Below, in pieces: positions 1 to 6,096 of a DNA stretch of 64,000 nucleotides (position 1 is the stretch's first letter; each line of letters starts with the position of its first letter). Below the pieces are notes generated by a model. It searched no databases. It was not told the DNA's origin and saw nothing but the letters and a program-made list of their open reading frames with translations. Made by a program: the position numbers and the translations under genes. The stretch is taken from NCBI RefSeq assembly GCF_004104015.1, contig NZ_RYFV01000005.1, positions 1 through 64,000 on the forward strand, in the 5' to 3' direction. This DNA comes from Actinomyces oricola. Lineage in GTDB: Bacteria; Actinomycetota; Actinomycetes; Actinomycetales; Actinomycetaceae.

Positions 1-1
1 G

Positions 2-193
2 CGGGACGTCACCTTCGATGAGGACCGCCACCAGCTGCGCACCGGCAACGGACCCCACGTCATGGCCACCCTGCGCAACACCGCCATCAGCCTCATACGC
101 CTGACCTACGGACCCCACGCATCCATAGCCGAACGACTACGACACCTCACCTACGAACCATCAGAAGCAACACGCCTGGTCACAGCACCATAG
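2..193 (+). CDS. ISAs1-family transposase, C-terminal fragment (partial at window edge)
   Basis: The frame is open from the window edge to TAG at 191-193 and gives 63 residues. It contains the typical C-terminal stretch of ISAs1-family DDE transposases: FDEDRHQLRTGNGP followed by HVMATLRNTAISLIRL. The 5' part lies outside the window, so it cannot be judged whether the gene is intact. A terminal-inverted-repeat-like sequence follows within a few bases. Family assignment is from remembered motif similarity. Confidence 0.8.
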   Translation, partial: RDVTFDEDRHQLRTGNGPHVMATLRNTAISLIRLTYGPHASIAERLRHLTYEPSEATRLVTAP

Positions 194-414
194 AAACAAC
201 TTTGCCGAGCCCCTGGCAGGAACGCCCAGACCAGCACACCGGCTACGAGCAGCACGAACACGGCGAGATATGCGGCGAGCACCATCGGCCGGTTGAAGGC
301 CTCCCCGCCGGGGAGCATCGGTAGGAGGGAAAAGAGCACCGTGACGAGCGCGAACGCGGTGGGCCACGCCCACGATGTCCAGCTCGGTCGTGGCTGCTCC
401 TCGATCGTCTCCAT
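151..414 (-). pseudogene. Small membrane protein truncated by the IS element
   Basis: The ORF starting METIEEQPRPSW encodes two hydrophobic segments, about residues 14-31 and 42-64 (the second is VLAAYLAVFVLLVAGVLVWAF). About 66 codons lie outside the IS. The frame then crosses the presumed IS end at 215 and continues for about 20 IS-derived codons to a stop inside the transposase region. The natural C-terminus therefore appears replaced. GTG/ATG starts upstream up to 501 are possible, but ATG at 414 begins the membrane-protein-like composition. The function is unknown. Confidence 0.45.
197..215 (+). repeat. Candidate terminal inverted repeat (right end) of the ISAs1-type element
   Basis: Read on the minus strand this is CAGGGGCTCGGCAAAGTTG. 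It begins with CAGGG and carries a GCAAAGTTG core, resembling ISAs1-family ends. It lies immediately 3' of the transposase stop, the expected place for the right terminus. The left end and the target duplication are outside the window, so the boundary at 215 is inferred. Confidence 0.5.
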
Positions 415-453
415 TGGCCCGATTGTAGGAACGCGCAACGGGAATGTCCTCAT

Positions 454-476
454 ACCCGGGTCTAGTAGACCCGGGT
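454..476. promoter_or_regulatory. Perfect 10-bp inverted repeat, candidate operator
   Basis: The arms are ACCCGGGTCT (454-463) and AGACCCGGGT (467-476) with an AGT spacer. The dyad lies between the leftward membrane-protein gene (start 414) and the rightward ABC exporter operon (start about 526). This placement suits an operator for a dimeric repressor controlling one or both. No T-run follows, so a terminator is less likely. No cognate regulator gene is seen in the window. Confidence 0.4.
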
Positions 477-525
477 GCGACGCGGTCGACGAAGACTGCA
501 CCGTACGGGAATGTGCTCACCGTTA

Positions 526-1254
526 ATGCCTGGTGCCATTGGCATCGTGCTTACTTTTGATCATGTCACCAAGCAGCGGGGGTCGCGCACGATCCTCTTT
601 GACATCACTTTCACCGCGAAGCCCGGTCGGGTGACCGGGTTCCTGGGCCCCAACGGTGCCGGGAAGTCCTCGACACTGCGCATCCTGCTCGGCCTCGACC
701 ACGCCACCTCCGGCACGGCTCTCGTCGACGGGAGGCCGTTCGCATCGCTGCGCGACCCATTGCGAAGTATTGGTGCGGTGCTCGACGGATCGGGGGCGCA
801 CCGCTCCCGCACCGGCCGCGCCCATCTGCGCTGGGTGGCCCGTTCTGCCGGGATCGGGAACGCGCGGGTTGAGGAGATGCTGGAACTGGTCGGCATCGCC
901 GACGCAGCCGGTAAGCGTGTCTCGACGTATTCACTGGGGATGGGGCGCAGGCTCGGCCTCGCCGCGGCGCTACTTGGCGACCCGTCGGCACTGGTCCTCG
1001 ACGAGCCGGTCAATGGCCTCGACCCCGAGGGCATCCGATGGATACGCCGACTGCTGCGCGGGCAAGCCGAACAGGGCCGCACCGTGCTGCTGTCCTCACA
1101 CCTGATGGGTGAGCTCGCCGAGACCGTCGACGACGTGGTCGTCATCAACAACGGCCAGATCGTCGCCGACGGCACCCTGCCCGGCGTGATCGGTTCCCAC
1201 GGCAGTCTCGAAGACGCCTTCTTCGCCCTCACCGAAGGCGAGGTCACCCGATGA
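526..1254 (+). CDS. ABC exporter ATP-binding protein
   Basis: This 242-aa nucleotide-binding subunit powers an ABC-2 type exporter. Visible motifs are Walker A GPNGAGKSS (residues 41-49), an LSGGQ-equivalent YSLGMGRRLGLA, Walker B LVLDEPVNGLDPEG and a switch histidine in LLSSHLMGE. The start is ambiguous: ATG 526 (MPGAIG) is preferred because the domain begins directly after it, while ATG 511 and a codon at 475 are alternatives. It overlaps the next gene by 4 bp (ATGA), so it is coupled to its permeases. Similar three-gene sets export or give immunity to peptides, but the substrate here is unknown. Confidence 0.9.
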   Translation: MPGAIGIVLTFDHVTKQRGSRTILFDITFTAKPGRVTGFLGPNGAGKSSTLRILLGLDHATSGTALVDGRPFASLRDPLRSIGAVLDGSGAHRSRTGRAHLRWVARSAGIGNARVEEMLELVGIADAAGKRVSTYSLGMGRRLGLAAALLGDPSALVLDEPVNGLDPEGIRWIRRLLRGQAEQGRTVLLSSHLMGELAETVDDVVVINNGQIVADGTLPGVIGSHGSLEDAFFALTEGEVTR

Positions 1255-1982
1255 GAACACTGCGCGCGGAACTGTCCAAACTCGTCACCCTCCCATTCGC
1301 CTGGCTCGGATTCATCGCCGGGCTGGTCGTGCCGGTCGGGATCACCACCATCACCAGCCTCACCACCGAGCCCGGCCCGGACACCGGATTCTCGGAGCTG
1401 GCCGTCGGCGTTCTCGGCGCGATCATCATCGGCGTGACTGCGATCGCCAGCGAATACACCTCCGAGGGCGAAGAAGCCGCCAGCAGCCGCCAGATCACCG
1501 CCACCCTCACCACGACGCCCTCACGTCTTCGTGTGCTGGCCGCGAAAACCGGCGCTGTCATCCTCGCCGTGACCGTGCTCGCGGTCGTCGCGTTCACGCT
1601 GGTGCTCACTACCGCACAAATCCTGCTCGGTGCTGATGCTCCCGCCCTCGACGGCGCCACAATGGCGCGACTCGGCGGCGCGCTCGTCTACTGGGTACTC
1701 CTGGCAGTGATCGCGCTCGGCCTGACCGTCCTGACACGTAACGGCATCATCCCGATGTCAATCCTGGTGCTGAACTCTTCGGCAGTGCCGTTCACCTATC
1801 TCGCCGCCAACAGCGGCATCACCGCAGCGAATTATCTGCCCGACTTGGCAGGGATGCGCATGTTCGTCTCCGTCCCGACCGGCATCGAGATCGCGCCGAT
1901 TGTCGGTGGCGTCGTGATGGGAGCCTGGGCGCTCGCCCTGCTCGTGATCGCCGGAATCGTGTTCACCAGGAGAGACGCATGA
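1251..1982 (+). CDS. ABC exporter permease subunit 1
   Basis: The 243-aa protein has about six hydrophobic segments, among them WLGFIAGLVVPVGITTI, VGVLGAIIIGVTAIA, VILAVTVLAVVAFTLVL and the C-terminal GGVVMGAWALALLVIAGIVF. It has the layout of ABC-2 permeases that partner stand-alone ATPases. The EYTSEGEEAAS motif after TM2 resembles the gate-helix region of this family. The start overlaps the ATPase stop and the end overlaps the next permease (ATGA at both junctions), which indicates one operon. It is likely in the cytoplasmic membrane. The substrate cannot be deduced. Confidence 0.85.
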   Translation: MRTLRAELSKLVTLPFAWLGFIAGLVVPVGITTITSLTTEPGPDTGFSELAVGVLGAIIIGVTAIASEYTSEGEEAASSRQITATLTTTPSRLRVLAAKTGAVILAVTVLAVVAFTLVLTTAQILLGADAPALDGATMARLGGALVYWVLLAVIALGLTVLTRNGIIPMSILVLNSSAVPFTYLAANSGITAANYLPDLAGMRMFVSVPTGIEIAPIVGGVVMGAWALALLVIAGIVFTRRDA

Positions 1983-2746
1983 CCACCACCAGTGCAAGCA
2001 CGCCGACCACGCGCAGCCCGGCTGCGACGTTCACCGCGGCAGTTCGTGCGGAGGCTCACAAACTCGGGACTCTCCCGGCAATCTGGCTGCTCTTAGTGGG
2101 CACGATCGCACTCACCGTCGGATTGTCGCTTCTGTTCGCGGCCAACAGCGGCGGAGCTGAGCTGGCCGGGATGGAACTCGACATTGCTGTCACCGCGATT
2201 CCCTGGACACAATGCGGGTTCTTCCTTCTTGGTGTCGTCGCCGCGACCTCCGAATACATCGGCGGCCAGATCCGTACCACCCTGGTCGCGATGCCGAACC
2301 GGGTCATGCAGCGTCTCGCCGCCCTCGCCGCTCTTGTGATACTCGCACTCATCGCAGGCCTCATAACGGTGAGCTGCAGCATCGTCACCATGTTCATTGC
2401 CGCGAACATTGATCTTGCAACGATCGATCCGAGCACGTTGATACGGGTAGTGGTCAACGCTTCGGTGTATTTGACGCTCATGAGCGCGCTCAGTTCCGCG
2501 CTCGGATTCCTCATCCGAAAAGCGATTCCCACTGCCGCGATCCTGTTGGTCTACCTGTTGATCGTCAGCCCTCTCTTGCAGGGCCAAAGCTGGTACTGGC
2601 TCCCAGACATGGCCTCCTACACCCTCTGGTTCCCCACTACGCCGGCCGATGCACCAGACGCGCCCATCGCCTGGCTCACAATCATCGCCTGGACGCTCGC
2701 ATTCCTCGTTCCCTCGATCATTATCGGCAGGCGACGTGACACATAG
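1979..2746 (+). CDS. ABC exporter permease subunit 2
   Basis: This 255-aa membrane protein is related in layout to the preceding gene: a soluble N-terminus of about 30 residues, then roughly six TM segments. It shares the motif EYIGGQIRTTLVAMP, equivalent to EYTSEGEEAAS..TLTTTPSR in its neighbour. The two probably form a heterodimeric channel with the upstream ATPase. It is the last gene of the operon; no terminator hairpin is evident after it. The function is inferred from operon structure and hydropathy only. Confidence 0.85.
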   Translation: MTTTSASTPTTRSPAATFTAAVRAEAHKLGTLPAIWLLLVGTIALTVGLSLLFAANSGGAELAGMELDIAVTAIPWTQCGFFLLGVVAATSEYIGGQIRTTLVAMPNRVMQRLAALAALVILALIAGLITVSCSIVTMFIAANIDLATIDPSTLIRVVVNASVYLTLMSALSSALGFLIRKAIPTAAILLVYLLIVSPLLQGQSWYWLPDMASYTLWFPTTPADAPDAPIAWLTIIAWTLAFLVPSIIIGRRRDT

Positions 2747-2848
2747 GAAGCATCTCGGGGTACGAGTGCTGACGGCCATTGAGCAGCAAGCCGCGATCCG
2801 CGACCCAGAAGTACGGCAGCCCGCCATCGCACGACAGCGAGCCATTGA

Positions 2849-2998
2849 AACAGGAACCCGAACCGGACAGGCGATGGTTTGAACGACGGCCAACTGGTGG
2901 ACGCTATGCGAACAGCCCGCGCGCAGGGTGGGAGCGTGAACGCGCTGGTGCGCCGGTTCGGGGTTCACCGGGACACGGTGTGGGTGAAGACGCGGTGA
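2849..2998 (+). pseudogene. Resolvase/transposase-type helix-turn-helix remnant
   Basis: A short frame, open between stops, encodes LNDGQLVDAMRTARAQGG followed by SVNALVRRFGVHRDTVWVKT. The pattern of ALVRRFGVHRDTVW is the HTH found at the C-terminus of small serine recombinases and in some IS regulators. There is no catalytic domain upstream and no good start codon, so this looks like a leftover fragment. The rest of 2747-3006 shows no recognisable gene. Confidence 0.4.
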
Positions 2999-3006
2999 CG
3001 CTTAGT

Positions 3007-3031
3007 AAGTTCTCTTGCGGCAAGTAAACTT
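3007..3031. promoter_or_regulatory. Imperfect dyad overlapping a possible -10, candidate toxin-antitoxin operator
   Basis: AAGTTctCTTG (3007-3017) and CAAGtaAACTT (3021-3031) form an inverted repeat around CGG; 9 of 11 positions are paired. The right arm contains TAAACT (3025-3030), a plausible -10 hexamer ten bases before the GTG start at 3040. The transcript would then be nearly leaderless. Such dyads over the promoter are usual for autoregulated toxin-antitoxin operons. There is no clear -35 box. Confidence 0.4.
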
Positions 3032-3039
3032 GTGACACG

Positions 3040-3270
3040 GTGCCGGAGCCGACCATCCTCGGCAGTGCCTACCGGCACGGCGTCTCGGATGCGGCGATGC
3101 TCCATGCGCTCCGTTTCCCTGTCCGCCATTTCGTGCAAGACGACTCGATGACGATGTTCATCGGCCCCGATGAGACCGGCACCCTCGTAGAGGTTGGTGT
3201 GATCGAGTGGCATGGTGTCATCGCCATCGCTCACGCCATGCGCCCGGCCCGAGCCAAGTATCTGAGGTGA
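3040..3270 (+). CDS. Putative toxin-like small protein of a toxin-antitoxin pair
   Basis: The 76-aa protein starts at GTG (MPEPTILGSAYRHGVSDAAM). Its core FPVRHFVQDDSMTMFIGPD, then a TLVEVGVIEW strand and the C-terminal AHAMRPARAKYL, resembles small actinobacterial proteins with the alternating strand pattern of BrnT/RelE-like RNase toxins. That relationship is remembered, not computed. It is followed after 6 bases by a gene whose product has an antitoxin-like layout. The pairing and the promoter dyad support a type II module in toxin-first order. Whether it is toxic is unknown. Confidence 0.55.
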   Translation: MPEPTILGSAYRHGVSDAAMLHALRFPVRHFVQDDSMTMFIGPDETGTLVEVGVIEWHGVIAIAHAMRPARAKYLR

Positions 3271-3276
3271 ACCACC

Positions 3277-3549
3277 ATGACTCGACGCTCCATTGAAGAC
3301 ATCAAGGCTCGTGCCGACGAGTTCGCCGACGCTTTCGAGAACTACGACCCGAAGCCCGGCGATCAGGACGCGCCCCTGTCGCCCGCGATGGCGGTCAAGC
3401 TTGCCGCGTGGCGACGCGACGCCGCCGAGAAAGAGCTTGCTGAAGCCGTGCGCGCTGCGCGTGAGCAGAGCCTGTCGTGGCGCGAGGTGGGCGAGGCGAT
3501 CGGTACCAGCGGTGAAGCCGCCCGGCAACGTTATGGCGCGTCGGCATGA
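3277..3549 (+). CDS. Putative antitoxin with C-terminal helix-turn-helix
   Basis: This 90-aa acidic/helical protein ends in SLSWREVGEAIGTSGEAARQ, a good HTH typical of sigma-like or antitoxin DNA-binding domains. The middle (AVKLAAWRRDAAEKELAEAV) is a predicted long helix that could bind a partner. It lies 6 bp after the toxin-like gene, and its TGA overlaps the ATG of the next gene (ATGA at 3546). It probably binds the dyad at 3007-3031 and neutralises the preceding protein; this is inference from context. Confidence 0.6.
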   Translation: MTRRSIEDIKARADEFADAFENYDPKPGDQDAPLSPAMAVKLAAWRRDAAEKELAEAVRAAREQSLSWREVGEAIGTSGEAARQRYGASA

Positions 3550-3731
3550 CCGGCGGCTCGGTCATGCGTCGGATCAATGGTGAGAGGTTCGGGCGGTGGA
3601 GCCTCGGCCTCGACGCCTGCTACTGCACGGTGCTGATCGTTCTCGCGGTCGTGACGGTGGCGATCGACATTGCCCTGTTCGCGACGAGCCAGGCGGTTGC
3701 GCTGCAAACGCTCCCTGCCAGGGTAACGTAG
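3546..3731 (+). CDS. Small single-pass membrane protein
   Basis: The 61-aa ORF has one strong transmembrane segment (CTVLIVLAVVTVAIDIALFA) after a basic N-terminus. Its ATG overlaps the antitoxin stop by 4 bp, and its TAG (3729-3731) abuts the ATG of the phosphatase-like gene. Both junctions suggest it is translated as part of the operon. An internal ATG at 3564 is an alternative start. No family is recognised. Confidence 0.5.
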   Translation: MTGGSVMRRINGERFGRWSLGLDACYCTVLIVLAVVTVAIDIALFATSQAVALQTLPARVT

Positions 3732-4169
3732 ATGAGCACCTGGGAGGCGGGCCAGGGCGTCGTGGAACTCCCCGACGGTCGGCGCATCCGGGGTCGAGGG
3801 CTGCGCAAGAACTCACTCGGGAGCGTCGAACCGGAGTTCGGCATCTACCTGCTCGGTCGTGACCCGAACATCGTGGACTGGCCCTCGCGCTGGGTACGCT
3901 GGCGTGACTTCCGGCTACCGGACTCCACCGACGAGGCGGTGGCCGCGTTGCGAGAGGCGCACCAGCGCGCAGCGTCCGAACGTGTAGAGGTCGCCTGTAG
4001 CGGCGGCATCGGGCGCACAGGAACTGCGTTGGCGGTTCTCGCCGTGCTCAGCAGCGTCGCCCCTGACGACGCGGTGACTTGGGTGCGAGAGCACTATCAC
4101 CGGCGAGCAGTCGAGACTCGCGCGCAACGGCACTGGATCGCCGAGGCCGCTACATCGTTGAGCATGTAA
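3732..4169 (+). CDS. Protein-tyrosine-phosphatase-like protein
   Basis: This 145-aa protein carries the cysteine phosphatase P-loop CSGGIGRTG (CX5R with following T) inside VEVACSGGIGRTGTALAVLA. An upstream aspartate region DFRLPDSTDEAV could supply the general acid. The size fits a minimal dual-specificity/tyrosine phosphatase. It starts directly at the stop of the small membrane protein, so the two may act together at the membrane. The substrate is unknown; RNA or phosphoinositide phosphatase activity cannot be excluded. Its last codons overlap the decayed relaxase fragment on the other strand. Confidence 0.75.
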   Translation: MSTWEAGQGVVELPDGRRIRGRGLRKNSLGSVEPEFGIYLLGRDPNIVDWPSRWVRWRDFRLPDSTDEAVAALREAHQRAASERVEVACSGGIGRTGTALAVLAVLSSVAPDDAVTWVREHYHRRAVETRAQRHWIAEAATSLSM

Positions 4170-4449
4170 TTGAGCGTGTAACACGGTCTGCCCGGTCGCG
4201 CTCGATGGCCTCGATGAACTGCGCTCGTGCATCGGCCGTGCCCTCAGCGACGACATGCAACGTGTTCCTCTCACGGCCTCGGGTCATACCGACATGCATC
4301 GCCGCGCCGTCCATTTGCTGGCCAAGAACGGTGTGCGAGGCGGGCACGGTCACACCCTGCACCCCCTAGGCAGTCACGGCATAGGACAGGTGGGGGCGTT
4401 CGTCTCGGATACGGTCGTTCAGCCGCGAGGCGTGACCATATGCGGTCGG
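4150..4449 (-). pseudogene. MobF/TraA conjugative relaxase-helicase remnant
   Basis: Reading leftward from about 4449, the frame gives YGHASRLNDRIRDERPHLSY, AVTA, a TAG stop at 4366-4368, then GVQGVTVPASHTVLGQQM and VGMTRGRERNTLHVVAEG. This is the C-terminal helicase region of TrwC/TraA relaxases: the Q-G-x-T motif, MTRGRE and HVV. The residue before GVQG is normally Tyr, so TAT/TAC to TAG is a likely point mutation. The N-terminal relaxase part is missing and the homology stops abruptly near 4449. Confidence 0.7.
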
Positions 4450-4715
4450 AGTTCCACCACCAGCCGTGGGCGTGGACGAAGGACTCACGCAGAAAGGTCG
4501 CCCAGGGCGGAACGCCGATGCGAGCCCCGATCGGCTACCTCAACGTCCGCAAGACCAATGAGCAGGGCCGCGAGATACGCACCGTCGAGGTCGACCTTGA
4601 ACGCGCCCCGCTGATCCGGTGGGCGTTCCAGCAATACGCGACCGGGGAAACCTCGGTCGCGGGCCTGTTGCGCGACTTGACCGCGCGAGGGTACGCATGT
4701 CACGTGTTCCCTTAA
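4440..4715 (+). pseudogene. Serine recombinase internal fragment
   Basis: The frame MRSEFHHQPWAWTKDSRRKV, AQGG, then APIGYLNVRKTNEQGREIRT matches the region after the catalytic domain of large serine recombinases. The family signatures are GG-x-x-x-x-APIGY and VEVDLERAPLIRWAFQQYAT. The catalytic Ser domain and the Cys-rich C-terminal domain are absent, and a TAA ends the frame at 4713-4715. It abuts the relaxase fragment and a tRNA gene, so it is probably a trace of an integrated element. Confidence 0.7.
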
Positions 4716-4726
4716 GGCACTTTGGG

Positions 4727-4799
4727 TGGAGCTAGGGGGATTCGAACCCCCGACCTCTTCCATGCCATGGAAGCGCGCTACCAACTGCGCCATAGCCCC
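4727..4799 (-). tRNA. tRNA-Ala (anticodon GGC), copy 1
   Basis: The reverse complement folds as a 73-nt tRNA with acceptor GGGGCTA/TAGCTCC, D-stem GCGC/GCGC, anticodon stem CTTCC/GGAAG with loop ATGGCAT (anticodon GGC), and T-arm GGGGG-TTCGAAT-CCCCC. The discriminator is A and CCA is not encoded. It borders the mobile-element debris on its left. Confidence 0.95.
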
Positions 4800-4844
4800 G
4801 CGACGGGTGACCGCGCCCAGGCTCGCGCCGTCTGGTGCGGGTCG

Positions 4845-4917
4845 TGGAGCTAGGGGGATTCGAACCCCCGACCTCTTCCATGCCATGGAAGCGCGCTACC
4901 AACTGCGCCATAGCCCC
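4845..4917 (-). tRNA. tRNA-Ala (anticodon GGC), copy 2
   Basis: It is identical over all 73 nt to the copy at 4727-4799, with anticodon GGC in the loop ATGGCAT and the same strand. The 45-bp gap between the copies shows no promoter, so both are likely on one transcript. The duplication gives two tandem identical isoacceptors. Confidence 0.95.
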
Positions 4918-5002
4918 GTCTTTCGGGCGCCGCCCGCGGGCGACGCGGATAACTCTAGGGAGGACTTCCCCCGGGAGGCAAATCTGTCAGCCGTGCGCTA
5001 CC

Positions 5003-5644
5003 TCACCACAAGATCCGCCCCAGGGGCGAGGGCTCCACCGGCGGCCCGTCGTTCCAGGTCACTAGCATCCAGCCCGGCGGGCGGCGCCCGGAGCGCAGCA
5101 CCCCGTGGTGGCAGTTGCTCATGCCCCGCAGCCCCGACCAGCTGGCGGCGTCCAGCCCCAGCAAGTGCGTGGCCCCCAAGCTGAGGGCCGCCCCGTGTGA
5201 GACCACCACGACAACATCGTCGCTTCCGGCATCCTCTGCCAGACGCCGCAGCGCCTCCCCCACCCGCGCGGCGGCACCGGCACGGGTCTCAACACCGACG
5301 CCCTGGGGGTCTCCCGTGGTCCGCCAGTCGGCAAACTGTCTGGGCCAGTCCTTGGCTATCTGTTCGCTGGTCAGGCCCTCCCAGTCCCCGAAGGACTTCT
5401 CCACCAGGTCCGCCTCCACCATGACGTCCAGCTCAAGGGTTTCCGCCAGGGTTTCGGCGGTGGCGCGCGCGCGCTGCAATGGTGAGGAAACAATCCTGCT
5501 CGGATTGAGGGCGGCAAGACCGTCGACGGCGGCCCGCGCCTGTGCCAACCCGGTCTCGTTAAGGGGGATATCGACGCGCCCTTGGATGCGCCCATCGAGG
5601 TTGTAGTCAGTCTGGCCGTGGCGCCACAGCACCAGGTCTGTCAC
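5003..5644 (-). CDS. Histidine phosphatase family protein (phosphoglycerate-mutase-like)
   Basis: The 213-aa protein has the N-terminal catalytic motif LWRHGQTDYN (phospho-accepting His at about residue 9), a second arginine motif SSPLQRARATAETLA, the acid region FGDWEGL and the C-terminal catalytic histidine in VVVSHGAAL. Members include 2,3-bisphosphoglycerate-dependent enzymes and broad phosphatases; the short length and lack of insert favour a broad or metabolite phosphatase. It follows rsfS by 14 bp, an arrangement common in actinobacteria downstream of nadD-rsfS, so it probably shares their transcript. The substrate is unassigned. Confidence 0.9.
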   Translation of the reverse strand: MTDLVLWRHGQTDYNLDGRIQGRVDIPLNETGLAQARAAVDGLAALNPSRIVSSPLQRARATAETLAETLELDVMVEADLVEKSFGDWEGLTSEQIAKDWPRQFADWRTTGDPQGVGVETRAGAAARVGEALRRLAEDAGSDDVVVVVSHGAALSLGATHLLGLDAASWSGLRGMSNCHHGVLRSGRRPPGWMLVTWNDGPPVEPSPLGRILW

Positions 5645-5658
5645 GGTTCGGGGCCTCC

Positions 5659-6054
5659 TCAGGGCTGCTCGGGCGCCCTGGCGGCGATCTCGGCCAGGTC
5701 TGCGGGCAACTCAACCAGGGGGCAGTCCTTCCACAACCGCTCCAGGGCGTAGAACTCCCGGTCCTCGTCCTGCAGGATGTGCACCACAATGTCGGAGTAA
5801 TCGAGCAGCACCCACCGGGCCTCCTCAAAACCCTCCCTCAACTCGCGCCTGGCGCCCGCCTTGCGCATGGCCTCGTCAATAGCGTCGGCGATGGCCCGCA
5901 CCTGCCGGTCATTGCGCCCCGAGGCCACGAGGAAGACATCGGTGAGCCCCAGACGCTCGGAGACGTCGATCGCGGTCATCTCCTGGGCCTTCTTCTCCGC
6001 AGCGGCACGGGCGGCGGCCAGAGTCAAGGCGACGGCGTAATCGGTGGCTGGCAC
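5659..6054 (-). CDS. rsfS: Ribosomal silencing factor RsfS
   Basis: This 131-aa RsfS/Iojap protein binds ribosomal protein L14 and blocks 50S-30S joining in slow growth. The family core is visible: EMTAIDVSERLGLTDVFLV, ASGRNDRQVRAIADAI, WVLLDYSDIVVHILQDEDR and FYALERLWKDCP. The length is normal. It lies 42 bp downstream of the disordered membrane protein gene and upstream of the histidine phosphatase, within the usual nadD-rsfS neighbourhood. Confidence 0.95.
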   Translation of the reverse strand: MPATDYAVALTLAAARAAAEKKAQEMTAIDVSERLGLTDVFLVASGRNDRQVRAIADAIDEAMRKAGARRELREGFEEARWVLLDYSDIVVHILQDEDREFYALERLWKDCPLVELPADLAEIAARAPEQP

Positions 6055-6096
6055 TGGGCTCCTCAGGTGAGTGCGTAACTGAGATGAGGATAGCGC

